Assembly (NCBI GenBank): GCA_900544825.1
Contig: UQWP01000002.1
Location: 27,354-91,353, forward strand
Source of the DNA: an uncultured Prevotella sp.
GTDB taxonomy: Bacteria > Bacteroidota > Bacteroidia > Bacteroidales > Bacteroidaceae
DNA: 64,000 bases
Reading direction: 5' to 3'
The notes beneath the pieces were generated by a model. That model did no database searches. It was not told the origin of the DNA and was given only the letters and a program-made list of their open reading frames with translations. Both the position numbers and the translations under genes were made by a program. Below, one piece after another: positions 1-8,730 of the stretch (positions are counted from its first letter, which is position 1; the number at the start of each line of letters is the position of its first letter).

Positions 1-469
1 ATTTGTAGATGGGGTGGCGCTTGATGAGTTCCATATAGGCTGGGGCGAAGAGATAGAGCATCATGGTGGCTGGGATGTACCAGAAGGTAAGCTCGTCGTA
101 TCGCCAGAAATTCCAGTTGATGGTAATCTCGCCTATCAGATTGATCCACGCCTCGAGGTCTCCTCCCTGGAATCGGGGGATGTAGTAGAGACAGGCGATG
201 ATAAGCCATGCCGGGTAGATACGCAGGTAACGGCGGATGAAGAAATGCTTGGCAGAAGGATTCTTCATCCAGGAAAACCACAGGCCGATGCCGCTGAGAA
301 ACAGAAATATATCTACTCCTACATTGCCCATACGGCGCAATCCGAAGAAAGCGTCCTCTCTAGGCAGTGCTACATGAAAGAGAATGATGAAGAGCATGGC
401 GGCTCCCATCAACTCACCGCGATATCTACTGATATTCGCCAGTTCTATGTCTTTTATCTTCCACTTCAT
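1..469 (-). CDS. Acyltransferase 3 family membrane protein, 3' end outside window
   Basis: Integral membrane O-acyltransferase-like protein, probably modifying a surface polysaccharide or lipid. Only the first 156 codons are in the window; the frame is open to base 1. The ATG at 469 is followed by a typical family start: a first hydrophobic helix with LFHVALPRED, then NVGVDIFLFLSGIGLWFSW, and FIRRYLRIYPAWLI, which matches the conserved R-R-x-x-R-I-x-P segment of acyltransferase 3 proteins. It follows a second acyltransferase gene on the same strand with an 80-bp gap that contains a REP-like palindrome. The acceptor substrate cannot be read from sequence. Confidence 0.85.
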   Translation of the reverse strand, partial: MKWKIKDIELANISRYRGELMGAAMLFIILFHVALPREDAFFGLRRMGNVGVDIFLFLSGIGLWFSWMKNPSAKHFFIRRYLRIYPAWLIIACLYYIPRFQGGDLEAWINLIGEITINWNFWRYDELTFWYIPATMMLYLFAPAYMELIKRHPIYK

Positions 470-500
470 CTGATATATCTTTTTTATTTTGACTTTGTAA

Positions 501-537
501 GGGGGACAGGCGATGGAATCGCCTGGAACGGGGGGAG
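501..537. repeat. REP-like intergenic palindrome, copy 1
   Basis: Contains AGGCGAT-GGA-ATCGCCT, a 7-bp inverted repeat with a 3-nt loop, flanked by G5 on both sides (plus-strand reading). It starts 12 bp after the stop codon of the acyltransferase that ends at 550. Near-identical copies occur at 4942, 15796 and 16538, always in the same orientation relative to the genes. Confidence 0.85.
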
Positions 538-549
538 GCTCTCTAACAC

Positions 550-1695
550 TTAGCTCTTCGGGTTGGGTATCTTCTTCATCAGCTGGGTAAAGAGCCAGGC
601 GATGCCGATGCTGGCAATGATGTAGAGCAGCAGCCCGGCATAGATATCGCCATGACGGCTGATAGGGATGAATATCTTGCGGGTGATGGGATGGGTGACG
701 AAGAGGGCGGCTGAGATGACGCCTATCCATTCCAGAACCTTGTAGATGCCCGACAGCCAACTTACTTCCTGCAGCAGGTCGGCTACAAGAACACAGAGCA
801 GACAGATAAAGAATGGAACGAAGGTCCATCCTATCATATTGAGACTCAAACTGTAGATCAGCGAGATGCAGAATACGCAGCCGAAGATATTGGTAACAGG
901 CGAATGGAAGGTCATCAGAATCTTCTCGCCATAGCGGGCATAGAGAATGCCCAGACCGAATGGCAGCATACCGCCCATGAAATTATAGCGGTAGCGGTTC
1001 ATCGCCTCGCTCTCGGGATTGTCAAAGCCCAGCAGCAGCTGGATGCCGATGCAGAGAAGCATCAATCCTGCCGTCCATCCCCAATGACGGCGATAGAGCA
1101 GCAGTCGATATACGATGTAAAGCTGCAGCATCAGGCCGAAAAACCAGTAAGGTCCTGGCCAGATGATGTTGTCGGGGTTGGGCAATACATTGTTAAACAT
1201 ACCCAGCATCGATACGATGCCCAGCACCTCGTAATGGCGTGGACCCGGAGTGATGTAGTCTATCATCGTGAAAGCGATGAAACCCACAATCATCATCTTG
1301 AAGAGCTTCAGATAATGATAGCGGATGAAGCGCAGAGGTTCGCGCCAGCTGATATTCCAGGATTGCTTCCTGCCCGAAATGTTGTACATCTGAGCCTGCT
1401 GGTCGGCAGAAAGATGAGGCTTGGCTTCATACTTCATCACCAGTCCGTAGGCACTCAGAAAGAGGAATACGGGCACTCCGTAATGCCCGAAGAACGACAG
1501 CAGATGGATTGGCAGGTTGATGTCTGGATTCGCCATCACCTGCAGCAGCCAGTCGGCGTTGTGCTGGAAGAACTGATATTCATTCTCCTTGACAATCGGA
1601 CCTAGCCAATGGCAATAGTTATGTAGGAAGATGCCGATGATGGCAAGTCCTCTCAATGCATTGCATGCACTTCTGGAAAGTATGTTCTGATTCAT
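550..1695 (-). CDS. Acyltransferase 3 family membrane protein
   Basis: A 381-residue polytopic membrane protein with the acyltransferase 3 layout: a near N-terminal helix ALRGLAIIGIFLHNYCHW carrying the conserved His, then FFGHYGVPVFLFLSAYGLV, and about ten further hydrophobic segments. Its start codon overlaps the stop codon of the upstream sulfatase-fold gene by 4 bp (ATGA), so the two are very probably translated together. The pairing with a phosphoethanolamine-transferase-like enzyme and a second acyltransferase suggests modification of lipid A, core or surface glycan. The acyl group and acceptor are unknown. Confidence 0.85.
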   Translation of the reverse strand: MNQNILSRSACNALRGLAIIGIFLHNYCHWLGPIVKENEYQFFQHNADWLLQVMANPDINLPIHLLSFFGHYGVPVFLFLSAYGLVMKYEAKPHLSADQQAQMYNISGRKQSWNISWREPLRFIRYHYLKLFKMMIVGFIAFTMIDYITPGPRHYEVLGIVSMLGMFNNVLPNPDNIIWPGPYWFFGLMLQLYIVYRLLLYRRHWGWTAGLMLLCIGIQLLLGFDNPESEAMNRYRYNFMGGMLPFGLGILYARYGEKILMTFHSPVTNIFGCVFCISLIYSLSLNMIGWTFVPFFICLLCVLVADLLQEVSWLSGIYKVLEWIGVISAALFVTHPITRKIFIPISRHGDIYAGLLLYIIASIGIAWLFTQLMKKIPNPKS

Positions 1696-3635
1696 TTCCT
1701 GGCTCCTTTCTTTGTTTGTTTCTTACCTTGTTTCTTATCTTTTTTCCTGTCTTGCTTCTTTTCTTCCTGCTTGACCTGCGTCTTGAGATATTCATCCCGC
1801 AGCTTGTCGTAGTCGGCTGAGTTCTTCAGGATGCGTGGGCGCATCTCGTTGTATTTCGGACTCAGGATATTATTCTCCTCCTTGTAGGTTGGAGTTTCAA
1901 TGCCGGCAAGATACAGCAGCAGGTGCGGCAGGGCATCCGTCATCATCCGCTTGTCCTTGGCGGCGCGTATCTGTCGGTAGATGGCGCGGTGTTTCTGGAT
2001 GTATTTCTTCGAGCAGTAGATCCAGAACGGAATCTCAAACTCATAGTGTGCCAGCTTCCAGTCGATGTTGGCAGAGTGGTTGCGGCAGATGAAGCCACGG
2101 TTTTCCTCGTAGCATTCCTCACCATGGTCGGGCACATAGATGATAATGGCATCTTCCTTCTGGAATCGCTTCACGATTTCTGCCACGATGGAGTCGTTGT
2201 AGAGGGTGGCGTTGTCGTAATGGCTCAATACCTTGCGTTGGGCATCGGTCAGCTCCGGACGCTTGTCTTCGTAGCTGCTTGCCCAGAACTTAGCCTGATT
2301 CTGGCGATAGCGCAGCTTGTAGTTTACGTGCTGGCCCATCAGATGGAAAATGGTGAGATTATGGTCGGCCTTGTATTGTTTCAGACTGTCATCATAATCT
2401 TTCAGCAGTCCATCGTCCAGCGCATGCAGCTCGGTGTTTCGGTGGTCGAACTGCAGCTTGCTCAGTTCCGGATTGTTCAGGAAGAAGCCGCCGCTGAAGT
2501 CATATACCGCCTCCTTAGCCTGTGGCAGGAATTCGTTGGTGATGAAGGTTACGTTGTAGCCTGCCTTGCGGAATATCTCCGGGAAGAGCGGATAGTCGCA
2601 CCATTCTCCCTTGTCGCCTACTACATAGGTAGAAAGCATGTGCTTGAATACGAAGCTGGTGAGGTTCCAGCAGGTCACGACATCTGTAAACTTGGTGAGT
2701 TTCTTCGATTTCTCCAGCGCCGATTGCTTTGGGGTGGTTTTCATGAAGTAGCCATATTGCTGTGAGTGATGGCGACCGTAGCTTTCACCGATGATCAGCA
2801 CGATGTTTGGCGACCGGAAACTGCAGCTATCTACCTTCACCTCGTGGGCAGCATGAATCAGTTGGGTAATCTGATGCGCTGCCAGCTGGTTGGCATAGAT
2901 GCTGAATTGGAGTCGGTAGATAGGCAGATAGAGCACGGCGTGATCTTTCTCGGTAAGTGTATGTTCCACCTCTCCGATGGTTCTTCCCGACATCAGCTTA
3001 TGGTAAGCCTCCTTGTTATGCCAGGAGGTGCAGATGGAAGTGATGAAGATAGCCAGGCAGAGGATACCGAAGGTGGCTGGCATGGCTGCCGTCATGCGTG
3101 GAATGGCCATCAGTCGTTTCTTGAGCGATGCCAATTCGAGTACGGTAACGAGGAAGACGTAGATCTTGATGAGCCGTTTCCGGAAAATGACGATGAGTAC
3201 CTGCAGGAGCGCCAGAAGCAGAATCCAGCCCACGCTGCTGAAGAGCACTTCGGCAGAGATGAGGGCAGAGAGGAAGCTGCTTGCCTCGGAACTGTTGGTT
3301 TCTCCCACCAGCATCAGCATTGAAGGATTGAGTGTGGAACCGAAATTCACGAAGCAGTAGGTATCAGCGGCTGCCGTGACATATAATATAATGTATAATA
3401 TGACACGCAGCCCTCTGCGCACCTTCTTCGGGAATACGGCGAGGATGGCGCTCACGATGTAGAGATCCAGGAACAGCTCCAGGAACATGTTCTCGTAGAG
3501 CGTTCCGTTCTTCGGAATCGTGATGAGTGAACTTACCATGCCCAGGATGTACATAGACACAAAGAAGTTGGCATTGCGCCTGATAGGGGCTGATGCCAGA
3601 CTAAGACAGTTCTTGATGATTTCTTTCCAACTCAT
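1692..3635 (-). CDS. Sulfatase-fold phosphoethanolamine transferase-like protein
   Basis: A 647-residue inner-membrane enzyme with about five N-terminal TM segments (residues about 20-210) and a periplasmic alkaline-phosphatase/sulfatase-fold domain from about residue 275. Visible motifs are SPNIVLIIGESYGRHHSQ (metal ligand Glu), CWNLTSFVFKHMLS (the region that holds the nucleophile Thr in EptA/CptA proteins), FHLMGQHVNY and YVPDHGEECYE (the D-H-G metal site). This points to transfer of phosphoethanolamine or a similar group to lipid A or a surface glycan. The last 30 residues are an unusual Lys/Gln-rich basic tail (KKDKKQGKKQTKKGARK), probably cytoplasmic or disordered. Lipoteichoic-acid-synthase-type activity is a less likely alternative. 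Confidence 0.85.
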   Translation of the reverse strand: MSWKEIIKNCLSLASAPIRRNANFFVSMYILGMVSSLITIPKNGTLYENMFLELFLDLYIVSAILAVFPKKVRRGLRVILYIILYVTAAADTYCFVNFGSTLNPSMLMLVGETNSSEASSFLSALISAEVLFSSVGWILLLALLQVLIVIFRKRLIKIYVFLVTVLELASLKKRLMAIPRMTAAMPATFGILCLAIFITSICTSWHNKEAYHKLMSGRTIGEVEHTLTEKDHAVLYLPIYRLQFSIYANQLAAHQITQLIHAAHEVKVDSCSFRSPNIVLIIGESYGRHHSQQYGYFMKTTPKQSALEKSKKLTKFTDVVTCWNLTSFVFKHMLSTYVVGDKGEWCDYPLFPEIFRKAGYNVTFITNEFLPQAKEAVYDFSGGFFLNNPELSKLQFDHRNTELHALDDGLLKDYDDSLKQYKADHNLTIFHLMGQHVNYKLRYRQNQAKFWASSYEDKRPELTDAQRKVLSHYDNATLYNDSIVAEIVKRFQKEDAIIIYVPDHGEECYEENRGFICRNHSANIDWKLAHYEFEIPFWIYCSKKYIQKHRAIYRQIRAAKDKRMMTDALPHLLLYLAGIETPTYKEENNILSPKYNEMRPRILKNSADYDKLRDEYLKTQVKQEEKKQDRKKDKKQGKKQTKKGARK

Positions 3636-3697
3636 AGCTTTCTATTGATGATGTTTGCTATTTTTTAGAGAATAGATGTTGGGCACTCTTTTTAGAC

Positions 3698-4285
3698 TTA
3701 GAGCGCCTGATAGTTTTTGATGGCGAGGTTCTCGATGCATTCGGGAACCATACCTTCGATGCTTTTTCCTGCCTTGATGCATTCGCGTATCTCCGTGCTG
3801 CTGATGTTGAGCAGTGGGGTTTCTACGATGGTAACACCGGCAGGCACTTCGCCCATGCAGGAGCCTTGGCGGGGATAGACTACAATAGAGTAGTGGGCAA
3901 GAATATCGTCGTGGTGATACCACTTGTCGAATGCAGCCCAGTTGTCGCCGCCTATTAATAGTGTAAACTCACATTCTGGATAATCCTTGCTGATGGCCTG
4001 CAGGGTGTGCCAGGTATAGGAAGGCTTGGGCAGGCGGAACTCATAGTCGCATGCCTTCAGCTGGGGTTCATTCTCCAGAGCCTTTTCTACCATCTCCAGG
4101 CGCAGGTGGTCATCGAGCAGGTCGGTAGCAGCTTTCTTGAATGGGTTCATGGGGGAGACCATGAACCACACTTCATCCAGCCCTGCCTTCTCGCAGAGGC
4201 TTTTCGCCAATGCGATGTGCCCGGTATGGATGGGGTTGAAGCTGCCGCCAAAGATTCCTACCTTCTTACTTTGAACTTTGAACAT
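3698..4285 (-). CDS. nadD: Nicotinate-nucleotide adenylyltransferase
   Basis: Cytoplasmic enzyme joining nicotinate mononucleotide and ATP to deamido-NAD in NAD synthesis. The 195-residue protein has the nucleotidyltransferase signature GIFGGSFNPIHTGH at residues 10-23 and the C-terminal ISSTEIRE motif. The chosen ATG lies inside the 7-bp AAGTTCA repeat, so residues 1-8 (MFKVQSKK) are encoded by repeat DNA. It sits 44 bp downstream of gmk on the same strand, in a probable yicC-gmk-nadD operon. Confidence 0.95.
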   Translation of the reverse strand: MFKVQSKKVGIFGGSFNPIHTGHIALAKSLCEKAGLDEVWFMVSPMNPFKKAATDLLDDHLRLEMVEKALENEPQLKACDYEFRLPKPSYTWHTLQAISKDYPECEFTLLIGGDNWAAFDKWYHHDDILAHYSIVVYPRQGSCMGEVPAGVTIVETPLLNISSTEIRECIKAGKSIEGMVPECIENLAIKNYQAL

Positions 4286-4302
4286 TGAACTTTAAACTTT
4301 AT
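4262..4302. repeat. AAGTTCA heptamer repeat overlapping the nadD start
   Basis: On the minus strand about five imperfect copies of AAGTTCA/AAGTTTA run through the nadD leader and first codons, ending in AAAGTAAG. The same repeat precedes rimM, dxr and rseP. Confidence 0.7.
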
Positions 4303-4329
4303 GATTAGCAAAGCGGGCTGCTTTGGCCT

Positions 4330-4905
4330 TTATTCTGCAGCCAAGAAGGCTTTTACGAGTTGATAAACCTCCTGCTGAGCTTTTGCCAGGTCATCGTTTA
4401 CGACTACGTGGTCGAACTGAGGAGCGAAAGTCAGCTCGTAGCTAGCCTTGGCAAGGCGCTGCTCGATAACCTCAGGGGTATCTGTGTTGCGGCCTACCAG
4501 ACGGCGGCGCAGTTCCTCTACCGAAGGAGGTTGCACGAAGATGCTCAGGGCACGCTCGCCATAGAACTTCTTGATATTGACGCCACCCTTTACATCTACG
4601 TCGAAAATCACCGACTCGCCCTTGGCAAGCTGGTTTTCTACCTGCGACTTCAAGGTGCCGTAGAATCTATCCTGGTAAACTTCCTCATACTCCAGGAACT
4701 CATCTGCCTCAATCTTGGACTTGAATTCCTCTGGAGACAGGAAGAAATACTCTACTCCATTCTGCTCTGTGCCGCGAGGGGCACGAGAGGTACAACTGAT
4801 AGAGAATGCCAACTTCAATTCTGGGTGTTCTTGCATCAACCAGTTGACGATGGTACTCTTGCCGCTGCCCGATGGGGCGCTGAAAATCAATAATCCGTTC
4901 TTCAT
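4330..4905 (-). CDS. gmk: Guanylate kinase
   Basis: Phosphorylates GMP to GDP with ATP in the cytoplasm. The 191-residue protein is of normal length, with the P-loop FSAPSGSGKSTIVNWL at residues 8-23, the GMP-binding segment SCTSRAPRGTEQNGVEYFF and the lid region RLVGRNTDTPEVIEQRLAKA. It is the second gene of the yicC-gmk-nadD run, separated from yicC by an 85-bp gap that holds REP-like copy 2. Confidence 0.97.
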   Translation of the reverse strand: MKNGLLIFSAPSGSGKSTIVNWLMQEHPELKLAFSISCTSRAPRGTEQNGVEYFFLSPEEFKSKIEADEFLEYEEVYQDRFYGTLKSQVENQLAKGESVIFDVDVKGGVNIKKFYGERALSIFVQPPSVEELRRRLVGRNTDTPEVIEQRLAKASYELTFAPQFDHVVVNDDLAKAQQEVYQLVKAFLAAE

Positions 4906-4941
4906 TTTTTCCTTTTTCTTTTATTTATATGTATTTTTTTG

Positions 4942-4970
4942 CCAGGCGATGGAATCGCCTGGAACGGGGG
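4942..4970. repeat. REP-like intergenic palindrome, copy 2
   Basis: Contains the same CCAGGCGATGGAATCGCCTGG palindrome core as the other copies, with the G5 tract on one side only. It begins 20 bp after the yicC stop codon and precedes gmk. Confidence 0.85.
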
Positions 4971-4990
4971 CTTTGGAGGTGCTGTTTTCT

Positions 4991-5869
4991 TTAGAGAGCA
5001 TTCAGCACCTGCTCCTTGATCTGCTCCAACTCATCCTTCATCTTCACCACGATGTTCTGCATTTCAGCCTGATTGCTCTTGGAACCGGTGGTGTTGATTT
5101 CGCGGCCCATTTCCTGGGCGATGAATCCGAGCTTCTTGCCCACACCATGACCTTCCTCATTCATGGTCTCGCGGAAATACTTCAGGTGGTTGGCAAGGCG
5201 CTGCTTCTCTTCGCTGATGTCGAGCTTCTCAATGTAGTAGATGAGTTCCTGCTCCAGACGGTTCTTATCGTAATCTACATTCGGAATCTGCTGCAGACCG
5301 TTTACGATGTTCTGGCGGATCTTCTCCACGCGTGCCTTCTCGTATGGTTCGATGCTGGCAAGGAGAGCCTGGATGTTATCTACTTTCTCGGTGAATTTCT
5401 TCTGCAGGGCAGCTCCTTCCTGCTTGCGGAAGTCGCTCAGATGGCCGATAGCCTCGCAAATTGCATTTTTTGCCACTGCCCACTCCTCTTCGGTCAATTC
5501 TTCCACATCAGTTTTGGTTGTTACATCAGGAAGACGCAACAAGGTGCTGTACCAATCTGTAGGCTCAGGAATGCCTGTTTCTGCAGAAATTTTCTTGATC
5601 TGCTGATAATAATTCTGAACAAGCGCACTATTGATAGGTGTAGCGTCTGTAGCTGCATCCTTCTCAATCCAGATAGAGAAGTCAATCTTGCCTCTTTCCA
5701 GGCTTTTAGCTATATATTGACGAATCTCCATCTCCTTCTCTCTGTAGAGAGGAGCGATACGAGTAGAGAGGTCAAGGTTCTTGCTGTTTAATGACTTTAT
5801 CTCTACATTAATCTTCTTTGTTTTGTAGGCCGCGGTAGCTTTTCCGAAGCCTGTCATTGACTGTATCAT
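4991..5869 (-). CDS. yicC: YicC family protein (stress-induced endoribonuclease-like)
   Basis: The 292-residue product begins MIQSMTGFGKA, the hallmark start of the YicC family, and ends with the conserved DUF1732 segment IKEQVLNAL. E. coli YicC is reported as an RNase acting on a small RNA; whether this protein does the same is inference. The frame extends 9 codons upstream to 5896, but the ATG at 5869 is preferred because family homology begins there and the predicted transcription start is close to 5888. It leads the yicC-gmk-nadD run and is divergent from tsaB. Confidence 0.93.
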   Translation of the reverse strand: MIQSMTGFGKATAAYKTKKINVEIKSLNSKNLDLSTRIAPLYREKEMEIRQYIAKSLERGKIDFSIWIEKDAATDATPINSALVQNYYQQIKKISAETGIPEPTDWYSTLLRLPDVTTKTDVEELTEEEWAVAKNAICEAIGHLSDFRKQEGAALQKKFTEKVDNIQALLASIEPYEKARVEKIRQNIVNGLQQIPNVDYDKNRLEQELIYYIEKLDISEEKQRLANHLKYFRETMNEEGHGVGKKLGFIAQEMGREINTTGSKSNQAEMQNIVVKMKDELEQIKEQVLNAL

Positions 5870-5893
5870 ATAATCTTTCACGTTAAATTTCTG

Positions 5894-5931
5894 CAAAAGT
5901 ACAAAAAAAAGCGAGAAAATGCGTATATTTG
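5894..5931. promoter_or_regulatory. Divergent yicC / tsaB promoters
   Basis: Two Bacteroidota -7 boxes lie back to back: TACTTTTG on the minus strand (5901-5894) for yicC, and TATATTTG on the plus strand (5924-5931) for tsaB. Both give leaders of about 20-30 nt. No clear -33 element was seen. Confidence 0.65.
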
Positions 5932-5960
5932 CAACTTATTTAAGAATATATTTTTAAATT

Positions 5961-6653
5961 ATGTCGTGTATATTGAATATTGAGACGAGTACGGACGTGT
6001 GCTCAGTGGCAATTAGTGATAGTGGACAGGTGATTTTCAACCAGGAAGATCACACTGGTCCTAACCATGCAGTTAAGTTGGGTGTGTTTGTTGATGAGGC
6101 TCTTGATTTCCTCGATTCCCATGGCCTTCCATTAGAGGCTGTGGCTGTAAGTTGTGGTCCAGGCTCCTATACCGGATTGCGTATCGGTGTAAGTATGGCT
6201 AAGGGCATCTGCTATGGTCGCGGGGTGAAGCTCATCGCAGTACCAACCCTCGAATTGATGGCAGTGCCGGTATTGCTTGGCGAACATCCAGAGCAGGAAG
6301 ACGCCCTCATCGTACCTATGCTCGACGCTCGTCGCATGGAGGTATATGCCGAAGTGCTCGACCGCGCCCTGAAGGTGGTTCGCCCTATCCAGGCAGATAT
6401 CGTGGATGCAGATACCTATAAGGAATACCTGGACGAGCATCATGTATATTTCTTCGGAAACGGTGCAGCCAAGTGTATGGAGACCATCAATCATCCTCAT
6501 GCGCATCTCGTGGAGGGCATTGAGCCGCTTGCCAAGAATATGGCGCCGCTTGCCGAGAGGAGATTCGTAGAGGGCAAGTTCGAGGATGTGGCTTACTTCG
6601 TACCATTCTATCTCAAGGATTTCGTGGCTAAGATGCCTAAGAAGCTTATCTAG
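5961..6653 (+). CDS. tsaB: tRNA threonylcarbamoyladenosine biosynthesis protein TsaB
   Basis: Forms a complex with TsaD and TsaE that installs the t6A modification at A37 of ANN-decoding tRNAs. The 230-residue product has the ASKHA-fold start ILNIETSTDVCSVAISD and the conserved SCGPGSYTGLRIGVSMAKG segment at about residues 64-82, which mediates the TsaD interface in the family. It is the first gene of a plus-strand group with DUF4290 and murA. Confidence 0.95.
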   Translation: MSCILNIETSTDVCSVAISDSGQVIFNQEDHTGPNHAVKLGVFVDEALDFLDSHGLPLEAVAVSCGPGSYTGLRIGVSMAKGICYGRGVKLIAVPTLELMAVPVLLGEHPEQEDALIVPMLDARRMEVYAEVLDRALKVVRPIQADIVDADTYKEYLDEHHVYFFGNGAAKCMETINHPHAHLVEGIEPLAKNMAPLAERRFVEGKFEDVAYFVPFYLKDFVAKMPKKLI

Positions 6654-6734
6654 GAGAGACAGTTGGCGGGAGCATCCGCAGATTTGAATAGTGGGGGTAT
6701 CCTCTGAATAATAAAAGAAACAAGCAAGAAAAAA

Positions 6735-7340
6735 ATGAATAAAGTAGGATTAGACTATAATACAACGCGAGAAAAGCTCGTGCTGCCTGAATACGGACGT
6801 GAGATTCAGCAGATGGTGGATTACTGTGTAGAGTTGGAAGACCGCAAGGAGCGCCAGCGCTGTGCCGAGTCTATCATCAAGATCATGGATCGCATGTTTC
6901 CGGAAAACAGAGGTATGGAGAACCATGAGCAGAAACTCTGGGATCATCTCGCCATCATGAGCGATTTCCAGCTCGATATCGATTATCCTTTCGATGTATG
7001 CAATGCTGCAAAGATAGCCAAGAAACCAGAAGCCGTAGAATACCCTAACCAGCGTATTCCTGTGCGCCATTATGGTGCCATGCTTTTCGAAATCTTCGAG
7101 AAGCTGAAGCACATGGAGCCGGGCAAGGAAAGAGATGAACTGGTGAAGCTGACAGCCAACCAGATGCATCGCAACCTGATGCAGTGGAGCCATGGTTCCT
7201 GCGATGAGCAGAAGGTGGCTTCAGATCTGGCAAAATTTACCGATGGCAAGATCAAGCTCGATCTCAAGCATTTCGTCTTCGAGAAAGTCAAGGAGACCCC
7301 AGCTCGCAGCAATAACAATAATAATAAGAAGAAAAAGTAA
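6735..7340 (+). CDS. DUF4290 domain-containing protein
   Basis: A 201-residue soluble protein, recognised as DUF4290, a Bacteroidota family of unknown function. Visible features are the N-terminal LDYNTTREKLVLPEYGREIQ, a charged helical body and a low-complexity Asn5-Lys4 tail. The gene lies 81 bp after tsaB and 49 bp before murA, an arrangement I recall as common in Bacteroidales. A role linked to cell envelope or RNA metabolism would be guesswork. Confidence 0.85.
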   Translation: MNKVGLDYNTTREKLVLPEYGREIQQMVDYCVELEDRKERQRCAESIIKIMDRMFPENRGMENHEQKLWDHLAIMSDFQLDIDYPFDVCNAAKIAKKPEAVEYPNQRIPVRHYGAMLFEIFEKLKHMEPGKERDELVKLTANQMHRNLMQWSHGSCDEQKVASDLAKFTDGKIKLDLKHFVFEKVKETPARSNNNNNKKKK

Positions 7341-7389
7341 TCACTTTTTATAATATTAGATAATCAGATTATAATAATTAGACAAGCTT

Positions 7390-8700
7390 ATGGAGTCTTT
7401 CATCATAGAGGGCGGTCATCCGCTCCAAGGTACCATCACTCCGCAGGGAGCCAAGAACGAGGCGTTGCAGGTAATCTGTACCACTATTCTTACCGATGAG
7501 CCCGTGCGCATTACCAATGTGCCGGACATCCTGGATGTGAACAACCTGATCAAGTTGCTCCAGGAAATCGGTGTGAAGGTAACCCGAAACAGCCGTCACG
7601 ATTATACTTTCCAGAGTGATGAGCTGAAACTGGATTATCTCGACAGCCTGGAGTTCGTGAAGAAGTGTTCTTCGCTGCGTGGCAGTGTACTGATGTTCGG
7701 ACCATTGCTCGGCAGATTCGGCAAGGCTACCATCGCCAAACCGGGTGGTGATAAGATTGGCCGCCGCCGTCTCGATACCCACTTCCTGGGATTCAAGTAT
7801 CTGGGTGCAACCTTCGTACACGATGAGGAGCGCAATGTATATCAGATACAGGCCAAGAAGCTGAAGGGATGCTACATGCTGCTCGATGAGGCTTCGGTTA
7901 CCGGTACAGCCAACATCATCATGGCGGCGGTTCTTGCCAAGGGAACCACCACCATATATAATGCTGCCTGCGAACCATACATCCAGCAGCTCTGTCACCA
8001 GCTCAATGCTATGGGTGCCCAAATCAGCGGCATTGCCAGCAATCTGCTCACCATCGTGGGTGTAGAGAAGCTGCATGGTGCCGAGCATCGCATCCTGCCA
8101 GATATGATCGAGGTGGGATCCTTCATCGGTATGGCTGCCATGTGTGGAGCCGGCATCCGCATCAAGGACGTGTCGGTGAAGGACCTGGGTATCATTCCTG
8201 ATGCCTTCCGCCGACTCGGTGTGAAGGTGAAAGTAGAGGGCGATGACCTCTTCATTCCGGAACAGAAGCATTATGTGATCGACTCGTTCATTGATGGTAC
8301 CATCATGACCCTGGCAGATGCACCATGGCCAGGACTCACGCCAGACCTTCTGTCTGTGCTCCTCGTGGTGGCAACCCAGGCTCGCGGCAGTGTGCTTTTC
8401 CATCAGAAGATGTTCGAGAGCCGTCTCTTCTTTGTGGATAAGCTGATAGATATGGGTGCTCAGATCATCCTCTGCGATCCTCACCGTGCCGTAGTGGTAG
8501 GTCACGATCACAAGCAGAAGCTGCGTGCTGGCAGAATGACGAGTCCGGATATCCGTGCCGGTATCGCCCTGCTGATTGCCGCGATGAGCGCCAACGGCAT
8601 CAGCCGTATTGCCAATATCGCCCAGATAGACCGTGGCTACGAGGATATTGAGCAGCGCCTGAACCAGTTGGGTGCCAAGATTACCCGTGTCAGCGACTAG
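7390..8700 (+). CDS. murA: UDP-N-acetylglucosamine 1-carboxyvinyltransferase, Cys-to-Asp form
   Basis: First committed step of peptidoglycan synthesis: enolpyruvyl transfer from PEP to UDP-GlcNAc in the cytoplasm. The 436-residue length is normal. The N-terminal PLQGTITPQGAKNEAL holds the substrate-binding Lys, and RGSVLMFGPLLGRFGKA precedes the active loop. The loop reads KPGGDKIGRRRLDTH, with Asp121 (GAT at 7750-7752) where most MurA enzymes have the catalytic Cys that fosfomycin alkylates. Cys-to-Asp MurA enzymes are known to be active and fosfomycin-insensitive in Mycobacterium, Chlamydia and Borrelia. The stop codon is 30 bp before the rimM ATG. Confidence 0.97.
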   Translation: MESFIIEGGHPLQGTITPQGAKNEALQVICTTILTDEPVRITNVPDILDVNNLIKLLQEIGVKVTRNSRHDYTFQSDELKLDYLDSLEFVKKCSSLRGSVLMFGPLLGRFGKATIAKPGGDKIGRRRLDTHFLGFKYLGATFVHDEERNVYQIQAKKLKGCYMLLDEASVTGTANIIMAAVLAKGTTTIYNAACEPYIQQLCHQLNAMGAQISGIASNLLTIVGVEKLHGAEHRILPDMIEVGSFIGMAAMCGAGIRIKDVSVKDLGIIPDAFRRLGVKVKVEGDDLFIPEQKHYVIDSFIDGTIMTLADAPWPGLTPDLLSVLLVVATQARGSVLFHQKMFESRLFFVDKLIDMGAQIILCDPHRAVVVGHDHKQKLRAGRMTSPDIRAGIALLIAAMSANGISRIANIAQIDRGYEDIEQRLNQLGAKITRVSD

Positions 8701-8705
8701 GTGTT

Positions 8706-8730
8706 ACAAAATTCAAAGTTCCAAGTAAAT
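8706..8730 (+). repeat. AAGTTCA-type leader repeat before rimM
   Basis: The sequence AATTCAAAGTTCCAAGTAAAT directly precedes the rimM ATG. It is a short version of the heptamer repeat seen before nadD, dxr and rseP. Confidence 0.6.

Noticed and set aside
8701..8730. GTG at 8701 as the rimM start
   Set aside because: The extra 10 codons are the AAGTTCA-type leader repeat, and RimM homology begins after the ATG at 8731.
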